Numbered from the stretch's first letter, positions 1-13,209 are shown. The stretch: DNA of 64,000 nt from Agelas oroides (GCA_949130485.1 OX422183.1:25497316-25561315); one strand, 5' to 3'. A program made the numbers and translations. The notes: generated by a model from the letters alone, not told the origin.

Positions 1-116
1 ACGCATGCGCACTTTAGTTACAGCTAATCATACAGGTGAAGCAGCTGTAGAAGCAGCTGTAGAAGCAAGAGTGCCAGCGGTAGCCAGTGCGACTTGTTGT
101 AATCAATCGGAGAGCG

Positions 117-300
117 ATGTCGTCGGCAGAGGAGCCAGCTGGAGGTGACATAGAAGTCCAAACTCCCTTTACGGAGGAGCAAGTAGAGTTCTTGGGTTCG
201 CTGGTAGAGAGGTCGGTATCAAGATCGCTCGAGTCACGGGAGAATACAGACCCTCTGCCATCCACTGACCCGGCCGGGTCTTCAAAAAGGGGCTCAATGT
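117..300 (+). CDS. Candidate coding segment, unidentified
   Basis: From an ATG at 117 the frame reads MSSAEEPAGGDIEVQTPFTE then EQVEFLGSLVERSVSRSLES, acidic and helical with coding-like composition. It resembles the N-terminal FTEEQ-type segments I associate with invertebrate transposon proteins, which is only an impression. No clear donor site or continuation was found. Confidence 0.3.
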
Positions 301-319
301 TTATAGCTCTAGTCATTGA

Positions 320-2700
320 ATACAGTTGTTCGAACAGTTTCAGGACTGTATAGCATGCAATATTTGCACAATGTCAGGTCCTAGTGTAACAGTATGGTAC
401 AGAAGGCATGGTGGTGACTTCTTTCAAGCTAAGAGTTCAGAATCTTGTTGCTGGTCGATAATTGGCATGATAATATGGTATAAAAAAGTGTGCCGGGGTG
501 TAATTTTTGCATTTTTCGTGATAGAGTGGGATCCGCGAAACAAAATTTTGACTCGTATCCACATGCGTGTAGTTCAACGGACGGTTCTGTCCATGAAATT
601 TCAACATGTCAATACAACAGTCATTCCATGAAGACAGTCATCAAACTCCAACGGCCAACTCCCTTGGTTTAGCTGTCAGTGCACCTAGTCTTGCGAAAGC
701 CAGCCCACTTTCACTAGCAATACTAGTCTGCATGCCGCTAATGAGTGCTTCCATAACCATAATACTGCACAATTCTACTTGACAAAGATCTCCATTGCAA
801 GCATCTCTGGTATAAACTATAGCTAGCTTACTTAGCGCATGGTGAATGTCAATAAATGAATTTTGAAAATTTGCTTCCGTGAAAATTTTCCGTAATCCAA
901 TAGCCGCGAAAAATACCTGCTGTACGGTACTACCTCAAAGTACAGTAGCCATGACTTAATGCATCCTCAGTGGACTTATGGCCTGAGTCCGGTTTTCGAG
1001 CGTGCACACCGAGATTGCGTGTGCACACCGCATGTGGTTTTGCATGTGGTTTGCGTAATAATCACATGACTTAGATGACTAGATTTTAGATGTTGTTTCC
1101 AATTTCTGCTTCCTTGCTACTTTGCAGGGACTGGTGAAGCTATACTGACAGCAAAATTGTCAAAACCTAGTTAGGAGAATGTAGTACAAACAGAAGGCTG
1201 ACCAACGCCGAACAAATAACAAATGGCGCTGCTGCATGACTCCTGGAAACCTCTTTAGTGATTTTGCTGATCCCTCAAGATGGTTTATTTAGAGCTCCTA
1301 CAATAGTAAGGAGACCAGCTAGGTAGACACTCTTAGAGGTTGGAAAGATGTACTATTCTGCTGGGTGGCTTTTGAAACACTGCCTGCAAGCCGAGTCAGA
1401 AATCACCAGTTTGTATGGTTAGAAAGTTCATATTGAGAAGCCACCCAATGGAATGTCAGCATACATCATGTTCACCACATACATACTGGCTCACCCCACA
1501 ATCATCCCCTACTCAAATTCATGACAACTTGAGGATGAGCACATAGTGTGACCTTTATCAGATACCCACTTATAAGGTAATCTAAAGATAATTAGATATT
1601 CAAGCAGTGGTCAAACCATTATCTTACATATACAACCTCAGTTGCCACATTCTCATCTTTCTGTGTCTAGGCACAAGAGTGCCAAGACACAGAAAGGGAA
1701 ACATAAGTATGTATGCATACATACATCATCAGAATGTATGTATACACACTCAAAACGGATTCAAGGCATTACTCGAAATCTAATTTTTGCATTACCCTTC
1801 AATACAAGTAGCTACCACCGCACAGTTCCTACCTTGTCTGTCACGTTTCTTAGTCGCATAAACCAAGTAAGTAAGTGAGTTAAAAGGTGCCCGTATTGCA
1901 ACCGACTACTTTTCTTGATTGGTATTGCTACTTGAGTCAATCTGAAGAAGGGTGTTGGGTCTAGCTGTTTCTGTAGAGGCCATGCTGTGCCGCGCGAAGT
2001 GCTGCTAAAAATTGGAAAATAATTTCGCCACGCATAGTGCAGCGGCGAATTTTTTCAAAGTGTGCACCTTTAGACTGCAAAATAAAGCCTTTTTTCAATG
2101 GTGTATAATATTCTAGCCTCGTTCTCAGACCTTACCAATTAACCCTCCAGTACAATATTCAAGGAAAACTGACTTCGTCGTCGTTCCCAGGAGACCGCCT
2201 GGCTAGCTTTCATCGCTTGTAGTAGTCTCTTTGAAAATCTGCATTAGCTTCGTACCGAGCCATCTCACTGCCAAGATTTCGATGACCTTATAGTGTATTT
2301 AATCGGAAATGTACGCATGTAACTGCATGAGACTGAGGCAACGAAGAGGCTGCTTGACCTTAGCCTCACTTCACTCTCAGAGAAAGAGGCTAACTTATAG
2401 CATGCAGGTTATGAATATTTATGGACTAAAAAGTGTAGTGGCCGTAGCCGCTACGGTTCCTACGCCACTGGGTAAATAATGTCTCCATACTTACATGCAG
2501 CCCTTGTTTCCAGTCCCTTAGACAACGAAGGGGAGTGAGAACAAGGCTACACAATTCTTGCTTCATTGTCTGGCTCAAATTTTTTTTTTATTAATAATTA
2601 TTCTGTAAAATAACTTGTAAGTTAACGAACTGAACTGTATCTGAATATTGCCCTGTGACTTAACAGAACTGCACCTGGTTCTCAATTCGTGACGTAAAAG
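320..2700. other. No gene seen
   Basis: Only short open frames. Fragments of dispersed repeats occur near 2110-2360 (TAGCCTCG-like end, then GTACGCATGTAACTGCATGAGA, similar to 18725-18800). Confidence 0.6.
1657..1696. other. 40-nt near-perfect hairpin
   Basis: CTTTCTGTGTCT and GGCAC pair with GTGCC and AGACACAGAAAG around the loop AAGA, with single A bulges facing each other. Too short for a typical pre-miRNA; may be a fold-back element remnant. Confidence 0.5.
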
Positions 2701-2705
2701 AATTA

Positions 2706-3269
2706 CCGTAAAATCACCATGCAGCACCGGTGCCTATTTTCGAAATTAGCAGCCAGAATGGGTGCTTATTTTCGAGGAGAGCTTATTTTCATGGGGTACT
2801 ACAATTTTCTGGTAGCGTGCAGTTATGTGGGAACGGATTGACTGTGATATACCCCCGGCATTTTAGGCTTAGAGGTTCTTTCTTTGCTAATTTCTGTCCA
2901 ATATTTATAGCTATTCTGCAACCAGAGATACAGTCAGCGATCGTTGCCAACCCCCGCCCACCAAAGTAAAGCGCGTTGGAACCAACGAATCCATGAGGTT
3001 CTTGCTAATTCCTGGATATGTTTTATCAAGCCTTGACTAAATTTTGGTTTGTATCCCGTATCGATAGCTTGCTTACAATCGGAGACACTGGCAAAAATTA
3101 GCCGCTACGTTCGAATTAGCAAATTCACTTCTGTTTGCACGGTAACGAGTGCCTTCATGTGGGGTGCCTATTTTTGTATGGGTGCTTATAAATGCGATGT
3201 GGTTGACGTGATCAAAATGGTGCCTATATTCATGGAGTGCATATTTTGTGTGGGTGGCTGATTTTACGG
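2706..3269. mobile_element. TA-flanked element, ends CCGTAAAATCA
   Basis: TA then CCGTAAAATCACC at the left; GCTGATTTTACGG then TA at the right. Just inside, GGTGCCTATTTTCG and GGGTGCTTATTTTCG type repeats occur at both ends. Non-coding; probably a Tc1/mariner-related miniature element. Confidence 0.65.
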
Positions 3270-3274
3270 TACTG

Positions 3275-4365
3275 GCCTACGATAAAACAGAACTTTATCT
3301 GTATACTGCCCTGAGACATAACAGAACTGTATCTGGATATTGTTCTGTGGACATCAGTGAACTGCAGACTATCTGAATCGTCTTGAACTACACCTAGGCA
3401 TAGAAGTTTATATTTCTTGTGAGCAGTGACTTAAATACAGTTTTAATGTAATTGTACGCTCAGCGGTTTGGGTGTTTTGCACACACTTCCTACTACTGAC
3501 GTCTGTTGTCTGCAAACACACAGCATCTCTACTTAACAAGATATTTACTGAAGTTTCAGTGTTAGCTACATTCGATTTGGATATAGATACGGAGAGTAAA
3601 AAACGATGATAAAACATACAAAACGCAGAAACTGTACTTCTCACCCTAGATAGCTACTGAGGTTATGACGCATTCAAGACCTTCAGTCGTGCAGTTTGGT
3701 CAAGTCGCCGCTTTTTAATTAGCTAATGAGATACCACTCAGTCTAGAAAAATGGTAGAAACGTACAAAAACAAAGCATCGCCACAATCCATGCATCTATC
3801 AACCACAAAATTAATATATAGCTACCAAATTAGAATTTACTCACTTGAAGCAACTTTATGATCCCGCACAAAACGAAACTTCGACTCCGCAAAACGAATC
3901 CGACTCTCTCCACAAAGCGAATACCACAAAGCGAAAGTAGACCTCAAGAACTGAACAGTCGGGTATTATTGTACAGCAACGCGATATCCCGCGCAGAAAT
4001 AGTGCGCGATAAGCAAAAATGAATTTACTGATCACTGCTAGCTACACACGCGCGCGCTTTATGATTCCAATTAAATCATAAGGTCGACAGAGGGCAGCAT
4101 CTGCGAGAACTTTTCACCTCATTACTGCACGATATTACCTCGACCCTCATTTCTCAGCAGTACGTACATGACCAATGGTTACTGTGCCAGTATACCGGTA
4201 GATACAAAGTGCTACCGAGCAGACCATATTGCTAGAGACTATAGATCTAAATCAAGATAATCGGTCAATCATATCCCACCCATTGCTTTGAGGATCCCCC
4301 TAACCACTGAACATTTCCTCAATTGCATTACATGCCACTGCTCATGTTGACAATCACTTTCCTTT
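3275..4365. other. No gene seen
   Basis: AT-rich, no coding-like frame and no repeat I could delimit. Confidence 0.55.
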
Positions 4366-4368
4366 TCT

Positions 4369-4845
4369 TAGCCTCGTTTCAAGACCCACTCCCTCCCTCT
4401 TCCTAGTCTCGCGCCCCGCCCGCGCGCGCCTCCAGGCGAGAAACGGTCTGGTGAACGAAGTCCAATTTCTTGGCCCAAAAGTGGTAATGACCAATGAGGT
4501 TGCGAGATCGGTAATTATTACGTAGCACTTCCCTTAAAACAGTAAAATTTCAATTAGAGTATCCGTACCTTTTTTGAGCAGGTTGGCCGCAAAATGTTTT
4601 GATCGTTGCTAGGTTACATTGTCGCAAAAGCGTGCGCTAGCGACTTGGTAACCGGGATAGGAAACATTTCGTTCACTTTCACCGGAAGTTACACTTCCTG
4701 TTTGAGCGGTGGTGGAAGTTTACACATTTACACACGAGGCTTATCACAAGTCCTCTCCAGCATCGTCTCAAATGATAGCGCTGGCTGGCTATGGTTCACC
4801 AGACCGTTTCTCCTATTGAGAGGGTGGGGTCTGGGGACGAGACTA
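4369..4845. mobile_element. TAGCCTCG-family element, diverged
   Basis: Left TAGCCTCGTTTCAAGACCC, right GGGGTCTGGGGACGAGACTA, enclosing 477 bp. Inner arms include CTCCCTCCCT-like and GAGAAACGGTCTGGTGAAC / GTTCACCAGACCGTTTCTC (about 4438 and 4795). Duplicated flanks are not clear. Confidence 0.6.
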
Positions 4846-4849
4846 CCCT

Positions 4850-6270
4850 CTTCCCTTCCCCAAGCTCAAGGCCATTGCCTGGACTGTTTGTGCATGCGCA
4901 AATACATCTTCCGTAAAAGGCTCCGTGCACTTACCCTGTTTGTGCACAGCAGAAATTGAATTCTGTAAGTTATACTGCAGCTCTTGGTCAAAGTCAACTT
5001 CAAAGTCAAATAGAACAAATTGAATTGACAAAAAGGCCATTAGTAGTCACAGAACCACCTCTCTCTTATTGTAAGGATTGCAGCTGCTAAGTTTTGAACA
5101 TCGGCGCCTTGACAAAATAAAGGGTGTACGATTAAGCCTTAGGGGGTGGGTTGTGGATGAGGTTAGATGCTACCTATATCTACTGGAAGCAAAGAAAATT
5201 GTGAAATAAATATACAGTCCACCAAGAATGTCATAAAATCTTCAATTCAGTTGACACACCCCAAACAGAGGTATGCGTAAGAGATAGTATGGTACTTCTT
5301 TTGCGACATCACCTGTGAAAATTGAAGTACACACATGAAGCAAGAATAACATGAGCATACATTTCAATCGCAGACATGAGTATATATATATTCATACACA
5401 AAGGCACTTTGCTACTCATACTTTTTTTGTACTTGAGAACAACAACCGTCTGAAAAACCAAGACTACCTACCCTATAGCCGACCACCCTTGCAGTACAGA
5501 AAAGTGGTAGAGGGGCTGAAATAGTCATAACGACCCAACTAGAGCTACCAATACCATCAGATATTTGTCAAACAAAGGTGGAAGAACCTCAGCAACCAGC
5601 CAGTCACCCACTGTATCAGTAAATTAAATTACTATAATATTATGTTCACAAAAATACGCCTCCCCCTTTGCATACTACTTTTGAATCTACAGTGGGGATG
5701 GGGCAAGTACTCTATTAGTCTTGACTACACAACGCCAGCTCCAGTTATGCACGAGGTGGACAGTACATTCTCAATGACTGTCGTAGCTTTCTGGAAGGCA
5801 ACATAGGTGGTGGTGTACTACAGGAAATCAGCAGCACCATGTCCTGAGGGGCATCAAAGAAACTTGCGTCATCATGATAATATGGGACGAACTCGTGTAA
5901 GTTCAAACTGTGAGCGACTAATACCTGAGTGGTTATAATGCTAGTGGTTTCGTGTGTACATGTTTATGAAAGTGCGATGGTACACTTATCCCAGGAATGA
6001 AACCTAGGTATGCATTCTGTTCTAGTTCTATGGTCGTTCTACAATGGAACCCATCTTCAAAGAAACAAGGTGCAAGTTTCACTACGGAAGGGTAGTTTAT
6101 ACTACTATAGAATTGTAGTACACACTGTTTATACAGTTTACGGGCTGGCAAAGTACTTGAACTGATATAACAGCTGTTCACACTGTGATATATTTTAGGC
6201 TTACATATCCAAACAATTGTAGCTGTCCAGGAAAGAGAGATACAGTCAGCAAACCCCACCCCACAAACAT
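4850..6270. other. No gene seen
   Basis: Short frames only. AAATACGCCTCCCCCTTTGC near 5655 resembles sequence near 25798, a dispersed repeat. Confidence 0.55.
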
Positions 6271-6284
6271 GCAGCACTTGGAAC

Positions 6285-6921
6285 TAGCCTTGTCCCCAGG
6301 CCCGTTCGAAAAATCGGAGAAAAGGGCCTGGTATCCACTGCTCGCACATGCACTTAATTAGTGCGTAAAGCTCACATGAAATTGAGCAAGGGTGTGTCAA
6401 TTTCTGTCAAATGACGGCCAATATCATGTGGTTATGAACTATGATGTTACATATAGCTGCTTATGTCGCCAAAGAGGTGAGCACTGCTCTCCTAGCCCTT
6501 TGCTCAGGCCTTCTGACCCCAGTACTTATTGGCTTGAACTGCACTGTCGACGCAGGACCGTCTTCACACCACAAATGTAAGCTATAACTTCATAACACGA
6601 ATTATAACTTGCCAAAACCCATAAGTAGCCAGCGTAAATGCTTAACAGAAGCTTTCTTTTCGTGTTTTAGCGCCGTCGCTTCAACTCGAAGTCGCAGGAA
6701 GGCACACAATACGGCAGAATCCAGGCCTTGCACACAATTAGCCATTGTCAGCAGTGTACGATTAAATATACGGCAAAATACACGTACCTGATGTCACGGC
6801 ACATGGAGGTAACACGGTATTATCCGGAATTCCTGGAATGTCAGGAAATTTAGCGCATGCATAAACAGTGGATGCCAGGCCCTTTTCTCCAATTTTTCGA
6901 ACGGGCCTGGGGACAAGGCTA
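6285..6921. mobile_element. Inverted-repeat element, 637 bp, 10-bp target duplication
   Basis: Ends TAGCCTTGTCCCCAGGCCCG and its complement, arms of about 55 bp. CACTTGGAAC is duplicated at 6275-6284 and 6922-6931. Non-coding inside. Confidence 0.85.
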
Positions 6922-6931
6922 CACTTGGAAC

Positions 6932-9080
6932 CAACGTACAGTAAAACCCTCCGAAAAGTAATAACGGACCCTCCGAAAAGTGGACAACCTCTGTACAGCG
7001 GACAGATCACTTGCCCCCAATCGATTTTACCATAGAACTAATACATTTCGAACCTCCGAGAAGCGGACACCTCTCAACTCCGAACAACGGACACTGATAA
7101 GCCCCAAACGTACCTTAGCCAATACAAAATTACTTCCGAAAACGGACAGTGAAACTATACCAATAGTTTTGTACATATGTTGGTCTTTATCACATGTTGA
7201 TAGCTTGCTTGTAACCAAAGAAAATTGCCCATTATGTTTGGAAGCCATGGGCTGCTAAATCAGCAATCATACTTATGTAAAAATATTTTCCACACCGTAA
7301 AACAATCGTGGAACGAAAAAGGAACATAAAACTTTTATTGACCCACTACTGTAAACATGAAAACATGAAACCAGAATCACTGTTCAACTTGCTGGAGTAC
7401 TGCTCACTCAGGCTCATCTCACTAACGGCACAAGCACCACATATGGTCATAAATACATAAAGTATATGTACCTGGCCTGCTATTTGATCAAGATCTTTCT
7501 GTCCCCTCGGAGTGATACGCCGACCCCTGCATGTGTGAAAAAAAATAATTAAGTACTACTAGCACCCAGAAACATCCAAGCTCACATAAACCTCTAGTCC
7601 AAGGCAGTATTCACAAAACACTGAAACTATGCCCCATGCATGTGTCTAAACCTATAGTCCCTAGCCCAGACCCTCTCACACGTGCAAAGAAGAGAGTATG
7701 GTGCTTTGAGCAACTTTTCTTGTCACATGGGGCAAGGTTGCTTTCCAATTTGAGAGCTGAAATCAGATAGCAGAATGTTGTAATCATAAGTACTTTGGTT
7801 AGGTGAACTATCTTTGGTCCTGTACCTAGCAATGAAGCACTCAATGAAGTCTAATAAACTATTCAAATTTGGAGCCCACGCCCCACTCTTACATACCCTC
7901 AACCTCCACCCAATACCACTCATATAGTAGATTTGTCCCATTTTTTGCTATATTCTTCTACTTTTGTGTATTATTGTGACCGCAAACTATACAATGAACT
8001 AGAGGTCTGTAGAGCACATACCCTGCGCACAACATAGCTTTGCATGTGCTTCCTTGAGGATAGGAACAGACCGTCGTCTCATGAATGGACACTGTAGAGT
8101 GAACCCAAGGAACACAGAAACCATCATCTCACGTACAGGTGGCCAGGTACCTGGGTGTAGTCAGAGGTGTGCCCATGATGCCAATTAACTCAAAACACTG
8201 GATTTTATACATTTGTAAAGTGTATCTAGCAAAAAGGCACACAGACAAAGCAGTTTTTGAATGCTTTGTACAGTTTGAACGTATTTAGCACTACCTAAAT
8301 CTGGAGAACTGGCGTTTTTTGTGCGGACAGACAGATGGACAATGACAACAGATGGACACATTTCACCCCTCCTGCCAGCAAGGGGTAAAAAAACATGGGA
8401 GGCCTGAGAACAGGCTATAAAGTATTTCACTTTGCAAAAACAGCCACATTATTGTATTCATGTGTTCTACTCCCACAAAGTGTTTATCACCATCTCTATC
8501 TGTCTAGCCACTCTGTGATAATCAGGTGGCTATACCAACAGGTCCACCACAAGAAGTATCCCATGACTTCCAACATACCTATTGGCTCTGGGGACCCAAG
8601 AACCCAAAAACTAAAAAGCCTAAGCATCAGGGACCCAGTTCTTGTGTCCCCAGCCTTTGGATTCTCAGGCCCTTGGGTCACCAGTGACCAGTCCTTGCCT
8701 CCCCTCCCCCCAGGTCCAGTGTTTATAATCACCCACACAGTGAAATCAGATGTACATTTTAGGTTGCTAGGTGGTTGCTAAGATTATTCATGTACAATAA
8801 CTGTACTATAAAAGTACTCACAAGAACACAATAACTACATGTACATGTATGTGAGATTGCAATAACTACACAGAGATGTGCACAAGTGCAACATCAACAC
8901 TGAGTAAACACAGTGTTCACAAGCCGTGTGAGAGGAGAAAAACAGCCTGGTACGCAGCCATTTCCGGCATCCGTAGAATTGTAATATTCACACAGCTTGT
9001 GAAATAATGTTCGGACAAGATATTCACACTTTCTACTCTCTGTCCAGTCACCAATTCCAAACTCAACTCATTGCACGCGG
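6932..9080. other. No gene seen; diverged TA-type repeat at the start
   Basis: ACAGTAAAACCCTCCGAAAA at 6937 and several CCGA-AAGCGGACA words to about 7150 look like an eroded element of the CAGTGGAACCCC type. The rest has no coding signal. Confidence 0.5.
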
Positions 9081-9082
9081 GA

Positions 9083-9142
9083 GGCCACTTTAGTGGCCCA
9101 ATAATTGCCAGTTACCCCATGCGAAAGGCCACTAAAGTGGCC
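9083..9142. other. Pair of 16-bp palindromes
   Basis: GGCCACTTTAGTGGCC at 9083-9098 and GGCCACTAAAGTGGCC at 9127-9142 are exact complements of each other and each is almost self-complementary. Could be a protein-binding site or the core of a small fold-back element; nothing nearby decides. Confidence 0.6.
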
Positions 9143-9650
9143 TGTAAAGTAGAACTCACCATTTAACATGAAGCTAAGAAGCTTAGCGAAACTCAGACCC
9201 TTTTATATTTAGTAGAAGTGAGGCTAGACCACGACATCATCACTCTGGAAAGGCAGAAAGAGGCGGTGCTAGTTCGGGGGTGATCGCGAGTTTAGCTGAG
9301 TCGATCAGACATGAAGAGTTTTTACTCAAACACAGCGAGCAAACAGCCTCCAGTTTTCACTTCAGGTAGGAGATCTACGTTCATGTAACTTGGAAACCGG
9401 CTTATAAGTCAGAGCTATAAGTATCCAGTGGTAAAATCGTGACATTTCAAATTGCCTGTCAGCTAAGATGTATGCAGATGTATAGCAAGCAGACAATGGC
9501 TTCAAAGAAGTAGAAATAGCTTACTTGGCAGTGTTAAGCCACTTAGAGATAAAATAGTCCAGCCCAGTCACAATTCAAGCCACTGACACTGCCAGGGCTG
9601 CTAGCATGCTTGTCAACCTTGACATTCACACATGACAATGTGGCATTTAC

Positions 9651-10135
9651 TAGCCTCGTTCCGGGCCCAAAGAGGAGGAGAAAGGGACTAGTTTCAGCCA
9701 TTTGCGCATGCGCTTAATTATCTCTGATTTAAGTATGTGTTGATCAGTGGGAGGGTGCTAATGACACCTTCCAAGTCACATGGTCGATTGCATGACATTA
9801 ATTGTTATTCACCGTATCAAAGCTATCAAACCAGCCTAGCTAGCTGAGAGCTTTTATCTCAGCGCTTTGGCCAACAGCCTTGCACTGTTTATCAATAAAG
9901 ATCTCTAGCAGAAAGGGCAGACAGAAGTGCAATGGAAGCCCAAGTTAATTGAAGTTTCCTCTTGCGATGGTTTTACTGGTAGGTAGATGCTTCTTCTCCT
10001 CAGCCAACTCCACGGATGAGTAAAATCGAGTGATTTTATTTGCATGCCATATACTGCTGTGATAAATCTACAGACAGTGTAAAACTTAGTATCAATATAG
10101 GCTCTATATCCCCTTCGGGCCTGGGAATGAGGCTA
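9651..10135. mobile_element. Inverted-repeat element, TAGCCTCG family
   Basis: Left TAGCCTCGTTCCGGGCCC, right GGGCCTGGGAATGAGGCTA. Flanks GGCATTTAC and GGCAATTTC look like a decayed 9-bp duplication. Non-coding. Confidence 0.65.
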
Positions 10136-10309
10136 GGCAATTTCCACATTAAACAGTAATATGTAAACTAGGTGTACGTATTCGCAGTATATGCCTCGCG
10201 CACATCTCAATGACCTTTGAATCAACACGTGTGGATTGGTTAGTAGGTGTGGCACGTGCTTTTGGGACTTAAGTGTGAAAAGTGTGAGGAGGGCAAAGCG
10301 TACGAACTA

Positions 10310-10606
10310 CATTGAAAGAGTTTCGAGGATGTGAGCGCGGTTTCGAACCGCACAGAACGTGAGGATATGGTCATTTCTCAAGACCACGTGCTTTATTTGC
10401 TTCGCTAGGCGCTGCTGCCCACTCTCGTACTCATCGTTCTCGACGCGGACTTCACGGCGTTGTGGCTGCATTTTCGCTCTCTGTCTTCTCTTCCGTTTTT
10501 GTGCCAGGCTCCTAGCTCTTTCTTCCTCGCTCCTATCATAATTTTTGCCAATTTGACGTCGCGACAATGAGACCGCTAGCGCCGCTACGGCGCTGAGAAT
10601 GATAAA
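10310..10606 (-). CDS. Candidate last exon of an unidentified gene
   Basis: After a possible acceptor (tttatcattctcag, 10593-10606) the minus strand reads LSRRQIGKNYDRSEEERARS then LAQKRKRRQRAK and ends HILETLSM, stop. It is very basic, charged and richer in CpG than its surroundings. There is no in-frame ATG near the beginning, so if real it is an internal or last exon. No family recognised. Confidence 0.3.
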
Positions 10607-10968
10607 CTTACGAAAGTGTACACAACTTTTTGTAAACAGGATGTTTTAATTGCATTCCTAAGCGGGACGGATGTTTGCGCACAAGCAACACCTTTACTTG
10701 CATTCCTAAAGCGTGACAAATTGCATTCCTAAAGTGAGACGGAAGTCAAAGCCACACCCCACCAACCGAAAACACGCACTGCAAGATTAGTAGCCTCACG
10801 CTAAGGCGCTCGGCAATTACCTTTGTGTGCAACGGGAGGTGCAATGAGTTTCTGAAAGCCTCTTCACATGAGCCAACAAAAAAGGCAAATCAGGCATCGT
10901 ACAACACTCACTCTTCTGATGGCTACTTAGATTTGATGTCAAAGCACATCCAGGATTCATTGTGGAAA

Positions 10969-11094
10969 TTGCTACAGTCCACCGTCACATTGCTACAGTC
11001 CACCGTCACATTGCTACAGTCTACCGTCACATTGGTACAGTCTACCGTCACATTGCTACAGTCTACTGTCACATTGCTACAGTCAACTGTCACA
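10969..11094. repeat. 21-bp tandem repeat, six copies
   Basis: Unit TTGCTACAGTCCACCGTCACA, copies differing by one to three bases. The period is a multiple of three and gives LLQSTVT repeats in one frame, but no gene signal surrounds it. Confidence 0.9.
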
Positions 11095-11246
11095 TCTCTT
11101 ACCCATTCTCCTGATCTTGTTCAATCAACTTACCAGCTGTTGCAGTATGTGCCGATGTACAGATGCATTGGCCTTCACATATACACAGGGTGCTGTACCA
11201 CGCCATTTTCAACCTGGAATGTGCATGTGTATGAGTTTATCCATGT

Positions 11247-11362
<116 letters not shown>

Positions 11363-11661
11363 GCATGCATGTGCATGTGTGCAAGTTGTGTGCATCAGAA
11401 GCATGTGTGAATATACGTGCAGGTATGATGAGTTAATGTATGAGTAAATACCATGCACTAGTAAGGGTAATACCACCTACTACGTGTAGTAAATACCACA
11501 ATGGAAACAACCAGCAATCAGCACTCTCCTGTGACTTGCCATACATTTTGCATGCATACATGTATATGCAAGTTAGAAGCATCAGCACAAACCACTCTGT
11601 ACAGGTATTTACATACAGGTATTAATCCTGCTTCCAACACTTCAAATCTGTCAGTGATACT

Positions 11662-11835
11662 TAGCCTCGTCTCCAGGCCCCGCCCGGAAAAGAGGCTTGG
11701 TCACACTTCCATATGTGCTGTGCATGTGTCAACAAAATCACATTTGTCCACTAATAAGTACTAAATTCTTGACTATACATGAAAGTACGTGTAGTGGACT
11801 CATTCCAAGACCATTTGAAAATGGGAACGAGGCTA
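11662..11835. mobile_element. TAGCCTCG-family element, short
   Basis: TAGCCTCGTCTCCAGGCCC on the left and GGGAACGAGGCTA on the right, 174 bp. No target duplication recognised. Confidence 0.5.
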
Positions 11836-12719
11836 GCAGACTTTTCGTAGATCTCAGAAACTTAGACTGCATGTACGCTTGATAGTGTCTCCAGGCCTAG
11901 CCTAAATAATCAGGAAAAGGCCTGGTCACACTTGCAAATTTGTCATAATATTATGTTCTGTGTCAGTATTATGTGATCATGTGCTAGCCAGCTACTATTG
12001 CTAAGGAGCGAGAGTAGTAGCCAGGCTAAGTGATACTGATACTAAACTAAAGCTTGAGTGATGTTTGAGGGAAAGCCTGAGCAAGTAACTTGAGTATTTG
12101 GTCTTGTATTAAGTGTGTGACAAGCAATGCATAATTAATATGCCACTTACTTCAGCTTTTTTTTAACAGGCAGCTCTACATGTAACCCACCATGGCAGAT
12201 TGATAACAGACTTACACCTTTTCTTAAACAGCAAGGGTGGGTGGCAAACGTGTAACTTATTGTTGCATGTAATTCAATCAACATTCTTACAGAAACCAGA
12301 CATTACATGACATTAAACGTTTTGCTAAGTCCAAAATTTCCAGTGAGTGGTCATTGGACCAAACAAGCACACACACACACCCATGTGTGGGACTCACCCC
12401 AAGTGCATTGATGAGCAAAAATGAGTGAGTACATACTTTCAATTTCCTACTCTGCTTTGAACAATGGTGTATGAAAGAAGCAACAGTGCATACAATGGAT
12501 TTGTGGTGGGAGTGAATATCATTATACATGTATTTGGAGTGATTAGGAACTTAGGCTCAGACTTGCTACACCTCACACACACACACACATCCATCAAGCT
12601 TATCTGTTTGACTACAGTGGGTGAGCTCACAGTTAGCTTGGCATCAAACACACATGTCCAATCCTGCCATGTACAGTACCAAACATCTCTGGCATGGCAG
12701 AGTAACTCCAGCAGTCCCG

Positions 12720-12960
12720 ATACTATCTTGGGACCATCCTTGTTGCAGAGTATCCCAGAATGCCAGAGTTACACTGGCAGTCTTGGGATTATCGTAGGAC
12801 TACCTCATCCCCCAGTACCCCCGCAACAAAATATCCCAGAATGCCAGAGTTACACTGGCGATTTCCTGGGAATATCACATCTCTTCGATGGCCTATACAA
12901 AATATCCTAGAATGCTGGAGTTACACCGGCAGTCAGAGACTTCCTGGGAACATCACCGTC
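12720..12960. repeat. 81-bp tandem repeat, first cluster
   Basis: Units around TCCCAGAATGCCAGAGTTAC at about 12752, 12833 and a degenerate third near 12905. The lead-in CTATCTTGGGACCATCCTTG is shared with the second cluster, so the array was split or copied as a block. Confidence 0.85.
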
Positions 12961-13209
12961 ACCATATCTAGTACATGTACAAGAAGGCAGTCATCAACAA
13001 GTGGGAACATGGGCCCAAGAATGAGTCCACCAACAGTACCAAACATCTCTGGCATAGCAAAGTACCATATAGTGTGTTACATGTATTTCCACAGGGTGCT
13101 AATTTTCATTATTTTCGTGGTTAACCCAGACATCACGAAATTTTCCACCCATGAAATTTTTCACCCACACTGCAGCGCTGTCTATGGGTTCAGACCAGAC
13201 TATCTCACC

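Noticed and set aside
8395..8781. 128-residue plus-strand frame
   Set aside because: No domain, low-complexity proline and serine stretches, no start or splice support.
10969..11094. Six regular 21-bp units as a CRISPR array
   Set aside because: The units are directly adjacent without spacers and the DNA is animal; it is a minisatellite.
12439..12910. 148-residue plus-strand frame
   Set aside because: It runs through a CA microsatellite and into the 81-bp repeat, which explains its length.
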